In this document: positions 1 to 5,049 of the stretch, piece by piece
How positions within the stretch are numbered: the stretch's first letter is position 1
Layout of the letters: each line of letters begins with the position of its first letter
NCBI GenBank assembly: GCA_947462115.1
Contig: CANHON010000343.1
Span: forward strand, 1 to 5,049
Origin: Deltaproteobacteria bacterium
Lineage (GTDB): Bacteria; Myxococcota_A; UBA796; UBA2385
Direction: 5' to 3'
Length of the DNA stretch: 5,049 nucleotides
Translations under genes and position numbers: made by a program
Notes under the pieces: generated by a model
The model's database searches: none
Told to the model about the DNA's origin: nothing
What the model saw: the letters and a program-made list of their open reading frames with translations, nothing else

Positions 1-3000
1 CAGCGCCGCGGCGTAGCTCTCGACGAGATCCCGCACCTCGACGCCAAGGAGCGCCCAGGTGGACGCGACCACCCGATGCGGGCGCGCGCGCAGCTCGGCG
101 CAGAGCTGCAGCTCTGGCGCTGCGTAGAAGCACCGCACCGCCTCCTTGTTGAACCGGCCGAAGCTCAGGCGCGCCGCCGCGAATGGGGCCCACCTAGCCG
201 CCGGATCGTCGGCACCCTGAGGGGCGAGGCCGCAGGCGGACAGCAAGGCCGCGAGCTCGACCGCGACGGGCGGGACGGCCTCGACCAGCCACGCCAACAG
301 CGGGACGGAGTCGGCGGCATCGGGCCAGAAGACCAGGTCGAGCGGCGCCGAAGAGGCGCGGAGGACGCGGTCCGCCCCCCAGAGGCGGGTGAAGATGGCG
401 TGCATGACGTCAAGGTCCACCTTGCGCCCGATCGGCAGGCCGAGGGCTTGGCCGCGGCCCCGCAGGTGGGGGGCGCGCAGCGGCGCGTCGTCCACGACCA
501 GCCAGCGACCGTCGGTCGCCGTCGCCCCAACCAGCCCCTCTGCGCCCACGAAGGGCAGCGGCTCGGTCTGGCTCAGCGCCGCGCAGGCCGCTTCGGCGCC
601 GCAAGCGGAGAGCCGCTCATAGAGCCGCGACGCCAGCGACAGGGCGGCCCGCTGATCCACCGGCTCCGGCTGCGGCGCCGGGGCCGCAGCCAGCAGGCGC
701 CCGAGCGCGTGGAGCGCGGCGGCCACGCGGTCCGCGGGCGCGTCGTCGATCCCGACCACGCCGAGCTGGCGGAGCAGGCCCGCCGCCGGCTGCCATTCGG
801 CCGGCACGACCGACAGGAGCGCCGAGAGGGGCGCCGCGCGGTCGGCCTCATTGAGCAGCCACGCCGCTTCGGGGCGCGACCGGAGGACCGGGCCCCGAGC
901 GCCGCGCTGCGTGGGGATGATCAGCCATGGTTCTTGCTTCAGCGCGAACAGCCACAGCGGTGTGTTGTGTGCTCCCTCTGGGTGATCCGTCTTGAGGCGC
1001 CGCACCGCCACGCGCTCCACGGCGCCCGCCTCCATGCCGACGTGCGCGAACCGCAGGAGGTCAAAGACGCCCGCGCGCCGGTCCTCGTCCTCCAGGCCGT
1101 CGATCCAATCCAAGGGCTCGACCGTGTGTTCACAGCTCAACTTGGTGAAGCTGGTGCCCATCTTGGCGACCTCGTCCAAGAAGCGACGCAGCGTCGGCTC
1201 GGCCGCGGCGGGCTCGACGCTGAGCCCTGGGGCGACGCTGAGCGTGTGGCGGGAGCCGATGAGCGGGGCGGCGGGCACGGGCCGGAGGGGCAGGACCCGC
1301 GGCGTGGTCGCGACGCCGAGGCGCTGCACCAGGATCGCGGCCGCATCGGCGTGGATGGGCGGCAGACCCTCCCCGCCACCGACGACCGCAGCGAGCGGGA
1401 GGAGCACCCGGCCCGGGTAGGTCTGCGCCAACAAGCGCGCCTGCTCGGCGTCGGCGAGCCACCCCTCCCCTGCGTAGGCTTGGTCGGCTGCGATCCAAGC
1501 CACGCCGCCCGCGACCGTCGAGACCGGCACCCGGATCGGAGCGCCCTTGTTGTGCACCTTCACCTGCCCCCGTCCGCCCCCGTGCAGCAGCGCGGCCAGC
1601 AGCAGCCCGAAGATGGCGAGGGCTCGGCCATCGTCGCCGGCGTCGATGGCCAGGCGAAGCGCCGGGAGCCCCGCGACAAACAGCGCGTCCCCCTCGGGCT
1701 TGACCACCAGCCCGCGCTTCAGCAGCGCGTTGAGCGCCTCGCTCCCGCTGGGGATCGCCGCCGTGTCGAGCGCCGGGAGGACCCCAACGCGCACCGCAGG
1801 ATGGGGGTCGCCGTCCTCCTCTGGCGGCAGGAGCACCGTGTCGTTCGGCGCGCGCAGGTCCGCCGCCGCGACGGGCAGCCAGCGGTGGTCCCGCAGGGGG
1901 TCGAGGTCCGCTCCCCCGCGTGAGCTCCAGGCCGGCTCCTCCACGAATGCATCGAGCAGGGCGTGGACGAACCGCTGCCACCAGCCCGGCCCCGCAGCCC
2001 GGTGGCGCTCCGCCGCGGCCTCAACGAGGCTGGGCCGCGCGGCTCCTCGGTCCAGCCAGGGGTGGGGCTGGCCCCAAACCCGGAGCGCAGCGAGCTCCAA
2101 CGACTCCAACACTCCGTCATCGACGCCAAGCTCGGGGAGCCGACCGGCGAGGTCGGGGTGGTCGTCGAGGCTCTGCTTGAGCAGGGGCAGGAGGGCCCGC
2201 TCGGAGTCGTTGGGGCGCGCACAGGCGCCGCGGCGCAAAAAGTGACGCCCACCCCAGCCGAGCACGACCTCCCCGTCGGCGATCCCCCCCGGCGCGAAGA
2301 CCCGATCCGCGAGGGCGCCGCCCGGTCCGCGCAGCAAGGCGAGCGTCGCAGCCCGGCGGGCCCCAATCCGCGCGTCCGCCCGGAGCGCAGCGAGCAGGTG
2401 GTCCAAGGCCTCGACGGCGACGTCGAGCAGCATGGTGTTGTAGGCGTGGTCCGCTTCGAAGCCCACCGCCCTCCGGTCGATCTTGGTGAAGAACCGGGCG
2501 TCCACGTGGACCGGGAGCCCGGTGGGCTGCTCGGTGGCGAGGCCGACGCAGAACCGCCCCGCGGCCTTCCAGTCCTCGCCCTCCGCCCGCTTGGGCAAGG
2601 CGACGGTGACGTGGAGCGCGTCGTCGGCCTGCCAAGCCTCGAGGCCCGTCGTCTCCAGCAGCGCCGCCACGCAGGCCCGCCGGGCCGCCACCTGCTCGGC
2701 GGGCCCGCCAAAGACGTCCTCGGTCCAGCACCAGTCGGTGCGCTCGCCGGAGGGCCGGGGCGAAGGCGTGGGGCCCGCGCATCGGACGGTGCGCTCGGTG
2801 CGGCGCCCGGCCTTGGGCGCGACCGCCGGCTGCAGGCGCTCGAAGCACCAGGCCTGGTCCTGAACGCGGTCGATGACGTCAATCCGGCCGACCCCCGGGA
2901 GGAGCAGCACCGCCAGCTCCGCGGGGGAGGGGCCGCCCTCGCTCCCCACGCAGAAGCGCTCCAGCACCCGCCCCACCGCCGTTCGGGCCTCTTCGTCCCG

Positions 3001-3735
3001 CAAGGGCAAGACGACGAGCGTGCGAAGGTCGGCGCGGAGTCCCGCGGTCAACCCGAGCGCGGCGAGCCGGGCGTCGAGCGCGTCCTGCCCGCGCGGCGTG
3101 GGGAACTTGAAGCCGGGCGCGCGCCGGGCCTCGGCGAGCACCGCCTCGATGGGCTCGAGCGTGGGGTGGCGTCTCCGAAGCCCGTCCTGAAGCTGCGCGG
3201 CGAGGACGTCCTGCTGCGAGTCGAGGACGTCCTGCAGCAGGACGCGCAGTCTGCCCTCGCCCTCCGCCGTCTCGAAGGGCTTGCGCTCGAGCGCGAAGCC
3301 GATCCCGAGCCCGCCGTACAGCGAGGCGCCCGGCCGATCCAGCTGGCTGCTGTAGAGCTCTGGCGCGTCGGTCACCTGGTAGACGGCCTTGAAGCCGATG
3401 CCCTTGTTGCCCACCAGCTCGCCGGTCTTGTCGCTGTCCGCGAGCGAGCTGATGCGCTCAACGTTCTCCTCGCTCAGCGGCGCGCCGCCGTTGCTCACGG
3501 CCAGCAGGCCCTCGGTGCGCACGATGACCACGGCTGCGCCGGGGGCCGCGCCGCGCAAGGCTTGGTCGTTGGCGTTCTGGAGCAGCTCGACCAAGAAGCG
3601 GTCGTGGTAGTCGGCGGCGAACAGCGCAGCCGCGTGCGCCAGCTCCCGGTGCTCCCGGCCGCCCTCAGCGACGGCGTGGGCGAGCCTGCCGAGGCGCAGT
3701 CTCCAGAGCTGGTCGAGGGCGAGGTCGGGGTGCAT
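1..3735 (-). CDS. Giant sacsin-like protein with N-terminal GHKL/Hsp90-type ATPase domain (3' end beyond window)
   Basis: This frame is open for 1,245 codons with no stop, so the C-terminus lies outside the window. Residues about 38-150 form an ATP-binding Bergerat fold. The N-box is LVELLQNANDQA (48-59), with likely catalytic Glu50 and Mg-binding Asn54. The first Gly motif is VSNGGAPLS (80-88). The lid and second Gly motif are SDKTG (101-105) and GNKGIGFKAVYQVTD (109-123). Spacing and wording match the sacsin N-terminal domain, including the SDK and GIGFK signatures of bacterial members. A later block, HVDARFFTKIDRRAVGF with a following YNTMLL (about 410-437), looks like the segment after the ATPase in these proteins. 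The remainder is unrecognised and has no obvious signal peptide or membrane helix, so it is probably cytosolic. ATG at 3735 is chosen because GGAG sits 6 nt upstream and the next ~120 bp contain no in-frame ATG, GTG or TTG. Family chemistry is ATP-driven conformational change; the substrate and role are unknown. A chaperone-like or defence role is inference only. Confidence 0.87.
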   Translation of the reverse strand, partial: MHPDLALDQLWRLRLGRLAHAVAEGGREHRELAHAAALFAADYHDRFLVELLQNANDQALRGAAPGAAVVIVRTEGLLAVSNGGAPLSEENVERISSLADSDKTGELVGNKGIGFKAVYQVTDAPELYSSQLDRPGASLYGGLGIGFALERKPFETAEGEGRLRVLLQDVLDSQQDVLAAQLQDGLRRRHPTLEPIEAVLAEARRAPGFKFPTPRGQDALDARLAALGLTAGLRADLRTLVVLPLRDEEARTAVGRVLERFCVGSEGGPSPAELAVLLLPGVGRIDVIDRVQDQAWCFERLQPAVAPKAGRRTERTVRCAGPTPSPRPSGERTDWCWTEDVFGGPAEQVAARRACVAALLETTGLEAWQADDALHVTVALPKRAEGEDWKAAGRFCVGLATEQPTGLPVHVDARFFTKIDRRAVGFEADHAYNTMLLDVAVEALDHLLAALRADARIGARRAATLALLRGPGGALADRVFAPGGIADGEVVLGWGGRHFLRRGACARPNDSERALLPLLKQSLDDHPDLAGRLPELGVDDGVLESLELAALRVWGQPHPWLDRGAARPSLVEAAAERHRAAGPGWWQRFVHALLDAFVEEPAWSSRGGADLDPLRDHRWLPVAAADLRAPNDTVLLPPEEDGDPHPAVRVGVLPALDTAAIPSGSEALNALLKRGLVVKPEGDALFVAGLPALRLAIDAGDDGRALAIFGLLLAALLHGGGRGQVKVHNKGAPIRVPVSTVAGGVAWIAADQAYAGEGWLADAEQARLLAQTYPGRVLLPLAAVVGGGEGLPPIHADAAAILVQRLGVATTPRVLPLRPVPAAPLIGSRHTLSVAPGLSVEPAAAEPTLRRFLDEVAKMGTSFTKLSCEHTVEPLDWIDGLEDEDRRAGVFDLLRFAHVGMEAGAVERVAVRRLKTDHPEGAHNTPLWLFALKQEPWLIIPTQRGARGPVLRSRPEAAWLLNEADRAAPLSALLSVVPAEWQPAAGLLRQLGVVGIDDAPADRVAAALHALGRLLAAAPAPQPEPVDQRAALSLASRLYERLSACGAEAACAALSQTEPLPFVGAEGLVGATATDGRWLVVDDAPLRAPHLRGRGQALGLPIGRKVDLDVMHAIFTRLWGADRVLRASSAPLDLVFWPDAADSVPLLAWLVEAVPPVAVELAALLSACGLAPQGADDPAARWAPFAAARLSFGRFNKEAVRCFYAAPELQLCAELRARPHRVVASTWALLGVEVRDLVESYAAAL
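3201..3235 (-). repeat. 14 bp direct repeat encoding a duplicated heptad
   Basis: The plus strand shows CGAGGACGTCCTGC at 3201-3214 and again at 3222-3235, exactly 21 bp apart. On the coding strand this gives LQDVLDSQ followed by QDVLAAQ (residues about 167-181). The result is a seven-residue duplication within a Leu/Gln/Asp-rich, probably helical stretch just after the ATPase motifs. It could be a short coiled-coil arm or a local slippage duplication. The frame is kept. Confidence 0.6.
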
Positions 3736-3741
3736 GGGCGG

Positions 3742-3745
3742 CTCC
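3742..3745 (-). promoter_or_regulatory. Ribosome binding site of the sacsin-like gene
   Basis: The minus strand reads CGGAG followed by CCGCCC and then ATG, placing a GGAG Shine-Dalgarno core 6 nt before the start at 3735. It is short but well spaced, and it supports this start codon over any alternative. Confidence 0.55.
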
Positions 3746-4004
3746 GGGCAGGGCTGCGGGCGGGACGGGCTGGGCCGAGACGGGCGGAGCCTCCCACAGC
3801 GGAGCCGACGCCCCGGGCTCCTCCCTTCAAAGCGCCAGGAGGACCGCCCCGCTTCGAGGTGGGCGCGCCGCCACCGCCTCGCGCGCGCCAGGCCGGCCGG
3901 AGCGGGGCGCGCAGCGACCGTCGCGGCGCAGCGCGGCGCGACCGAGGGCGAAGCCCGAGCGCGGAGGAGGGCCGCCGACGGCCCACGGGCCGGCGGGGCG
4001 CCCA

Positions 4005-4040
4005 GCCGAAGCGCCGCACAGGGAGCGGACGACCTTCGGC
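4005..4040. repeat. 7 bp perfect inverted repeat downstream of the hydrolase
   Basis: GCCGAAG at 4005-4011 is the exact reverse complement of CTTCGGC at 4034-4040, with a 22 nt loop. It lies 32-67 bp past the hydrolase stop on the minus strand. No T-tract follows on either strand, so an intrinsic terminator is not supported. It could be a transcript-end structure, an operator or chance. Confidence 0.3.
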
Positions 4041-4061
4041 GGGCGGTTGTGCGGAGCTGTT

Positions 4062-4078
4062 GGGCTCGGCCTCAGCCC
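4062..4078 (-). terminator. Weak candidate hairpin across the hydrolase stop codon
   Basis: GGGCT at 4062-4066 pairs perfectly with AGCCC at 4074-4078 around a 7 nt loop, and the TGA stop lies within it. There is no T-run on the exit side. It could help mark the transcript end but is not a classic rho-independent terminator. Chance in GC-rich DNA is a real alternative. Confidence 0.15.
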
Positions 4079-4644
4079 GCCAGCAGCGCCGCCACCGCGG
4101 CGACGATCTGCCCCTCGGCCAAGGCGCCGCTGAGCCGGTGGTCGTCGTCGCGCTCCCAGAGGCGCAGCTCCGGGCCGGCGCCCGCCGCCAGCCATCGGCT
4201 GTCTTCGACCGGCACGACGTCATCCTGGCGGCCGTGGATCAAGATCACCGGCACGCCCGCCGGCAGCCGCCGCGGCCCGTTGAGCTTGCACCCGGCGCTG
4301 GCCAGCAGCAGCGAGGGCCCGCGCCAGTCGCCGGCGGCGAGGAGGCGCTCCAGCACGGCGCCCCCGAAGGAGGAGCCCACGATCACCCGCGTCTCGGGGC
4401 CGATGGCGGCCCGGGCCCGGGCCATGGGCGTGGCGAAGGCGGCCTCCAAGCTCGGCCAGGGGTGGCCCCAGGGCTGGCCCGCCGCCGCCGCCTCGGCCGC
4501 CGAAGCCCGGGCCGCCGAGGTGTCGAGATCAACGGCGAGCACATCAAAGTGTGCGGCGAGGGCCATGGCCTTGCTGCCGGTGGGGCCGCTCTCGAGGCCG
4601 TGGAGGAAAAGGACGGGCGCGGAGGAGCGGGGCGTTGGGGTCAT
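4072..4644 (-). CDS. YqiA/YcfP-like small alpha/beta-fold hydrolase
   Basis: This complete 190-residue protein is the usual size for the YqiA/YcfP-like esterases. After a short N-terminus comes the first beta strand and the oxyanion-hole motif VLFLHGLESGPTGSKA (11-26). The nucleophile elbow is VGSSFGG (89-95), giving Ser92 in G-x-S-x-G. IHGRQDDVVPVEDSR (136-150) supplies the acid, most likely Asp141. ERDDDHRLSG (164-173) supplies catalytic His169. The closing DSR and DDDHRL wording is typical of this subgroup. An Ala-rich stretch (44-55) lies where a lid or linker would sit. There is no signal peptide, so it should be cytosolic. E. coli YqiA is a carboxyl/thioester hydrolase; the substrate here is unknown. 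ATG at 4644 is preferred because the protein starts just before the first core strand, as in relatives, and no alternative start precedes the HG motif. No Shine-Dalgarno is visible in the C-rich leader. TGA is at 4074-4072. Confidence 0.9.
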   Translation of the reverse strand: MTPTPRSSAPVLFLHGLESGPTGSKAMALAAHFDVLAVDLDTSAARASAAEAAAAGQPWGHPWPSLEAAFATPMARARAAIGPETRVIVGSSFGGAVLERLLAAGDWRGPSLLLASAGCKLNGPRRLPAGVPVILIHGRQDDVVPVEDSRWLAAGAGPELRLWERDDDHRLSGALAEGQIVAAVAALLAG

Positions 4645-4717
4645 GGGCGGGGCCGGGGTTGCGGGTGGAGGGGTGGAGGAGTGGAGGGCCGGGGTGGTGG
4701 GGCGCGCCGGTCGGGGG
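4645..4717 (+). other. G-rich tract with quadruplex-forming motif abutting the hydrolase start
   Basis: The plus strand carries runs of three to five G at 4645, 4649, 4655, 4663, 4670, 4686, 4691, 4699 and 4713. Runs at 4649-4652, 4655-4658, 4663-4665 and 4670-4673 are separated by loops of 2, 4 and 4 nt, meeting the usual four-tract G-quadruplex pattern. The plus strand is the template for the hydrolase, so any mRNA leader would be C-rich (CCTCCACC-like) and lack a Shine-Dalgarno. This tract merges into 4718-4779, where no gene or promoter is seen. Function is unproven; low-complexity drift is possible. Confidence 0.5.
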
Positions 4718-4779
4718 CGCGGCGATGGGCCTCGGCCTCGATTGCGCGGGGCGCCTATCGCCCACCCCTCCCGGGCGAA

Positions 4780-5049
4780 GACCGGCGCCGAGGGCTTAGC
4801 GAAGGCCTGCAGGGCGGTCTCCGACCGGCGCTTGGGGCTTAGCCAAGACCTGCAGGGCGGTCTCGGACCGGCGCGGAGGCCTTAGCCAAGACCTGCAGGG
4901 CGGTCTTCGACCGGCGCGGAGGCCTTAGCGAAGAGTGGCAGGGCGGTCTCCGACCGGCCGCGGGGTCTTCGCAAGCCGTGCAGGGCGGACTCCGACCGGC
5001 AGCGGGCTCTTCGCAAGCCGTGCAGGGCGGTCTCCGACCGGCCGCGGGG
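4780..5049. repeat. Array of 42-43 bp tandem repeats, continuing past the right edge
   Basis: Six full copies and one partial copy start at 4780, 4823, 4866, 4909, 4952, 4994 and 5036. The first four are 43 bp and the next two 42 bp. Every copy starts GACCGG, and every full copy contains GCAGGGCGG. Two small inverted elements recur. One is CTT-AAG with a 3-4 nt loop inside the copy. The other is CGGTC-NNN-GACCG across each junction, perfect at five of six junctions; the 4993/4994 junction has CGGAC. TAG on the plus strand and TAA on the minus strand recur inside the first four copies in rotating frames, closing all six frames, so the array is non-coding. It is not a CRISPR, since copies abut with no unique spacers. 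It lies upstream of the hydrolase but could equally belong to an unseen gene on the right. Confidence 0.93.

Larger units (their letters stand above)
3736..4071. other. 336 bp intergenic gap between the two minus-strand genes
   Basis: No convincing gene is seen here. The open frames that cross it give Arg/Pro/Gly/Ala-rich translations with no motif. The gap must hold the end of the hydrolase transcript and probably the promoter of the sacsin-like gene, but no clear -35/-10 pair is visible. It contains several GC-rich inverted repeats: GGCGC at 3997-4001 with GCGCC at 4011-4015, the longer pair at 4005-4040, and a bulged one around 3972-3996. In sequence this GC-rich such pairs can arise by chance. 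Confidence 0.6.

Noticed and set aside
1130..2882. Minus-strand open frames of 283 and 387 codons in other frames
   Set aside because: They overlap the sacsin-like frame out of register and encode Arg/Pro/Ser-rich sequence without domains. The overlapping frame has clear family motifs at its start and stays open throughout.
3802..3830. Promoter for the sacsin-like gene with a TTGAAG box at 3830-3825
   Set aside because: The hexamer resembles a -35 box, but the sequence 17 bp further (CGGCTC) bears no likeness to a -10 box, and a sigma-54 reading fails at the required GC.
3827..4195. Possible 122-codon minus-strand gene in the gap
   Set aside because: It overlaps the end of the hydrolase in another frame and is Arg/Gly/Pro/Ala-rich with no motif or ribosome binding site.
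4718..4779. Hydrolase promoter near GCGATAGG on the minus strand
   Set aside because: Only a weak -10-like GATAGG is present, with no matching -35 box; it is not distinguishable from chance.
1963..4842. 959-codon open frame on the plus strand (and a 615-codon one at 76-1923)
   Set aside because: They lie opposite the sacsin-like gene and the hydrolase, cross the intergenic gap without change, and give Arg/Gly/Pro/Ala-rich translations with no motifs. They are antisense shadows of high-GC codon use.
4780..5049. CRISPR array
   Set aside because: The copies abut directly, with no unique spacers, and vary too much between neighbours for a CRISPR repeat.
4780..5049. Repeat-protein coding region
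   Set aside because: The 43 bp period rotates the frame each copy, and the recurring TAG/TAA triplets close all six frames across the first four copies.

Overview
The window is very GC-rich, with almost every third codon position G or C in the real reading frames. It suggests a high-GC bacterium with a roomy genome, such as a myxobacterium-like member of the Myxococcota. That placement rests on composition and gene style only and is weak.

Layout, right to left, because both genes are on the minus strand. (1) Positions 4645-5049 carry no gene. They hold a G-rich tract directly against the downstream gene's start, then an array of 42-43 bp tandem repeats that begins sharply at 4780 and runs off the right edge. 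(2) Positions 4072-4644 encode a small complete alpha/beta hydrolase of the YqiA/YcfP-like type, with its Ser-Asp-His triad visible. (3) Positions 3736-4071 are a 336 bp gap with some inverted repeats but no convincing gene or promoter. (4) Positions 3735 down to 1 are one uninterrupted minus-strand reading frame of 1,245 codons with no stop inside the window. It is the N-terminal part of a very large protein with a sacsin-type GHKL/Hsp90-like ATPase domain at its start.

The large frame is easy to miss: its stop lies beyond the left edge, and long open frames on the plus strand (for example 76-1923 and 1963-4842) lie over it. Those plus-strand frames are high-GC shadows. The minus frame has recognisable domain motifs, natural codon use and a plausible ribosome binding site.

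Nothing here shows that the two genes work together. The 336 bp gap argues against tight coupling. The large ATPase is the best candidate for part of an uncharacterised system, because bacterial proteins of this build are poorly understood and some GHKL ATPases occur in conflict-type loci. The decisive neighbours would lie left of the window and cannot be seen.
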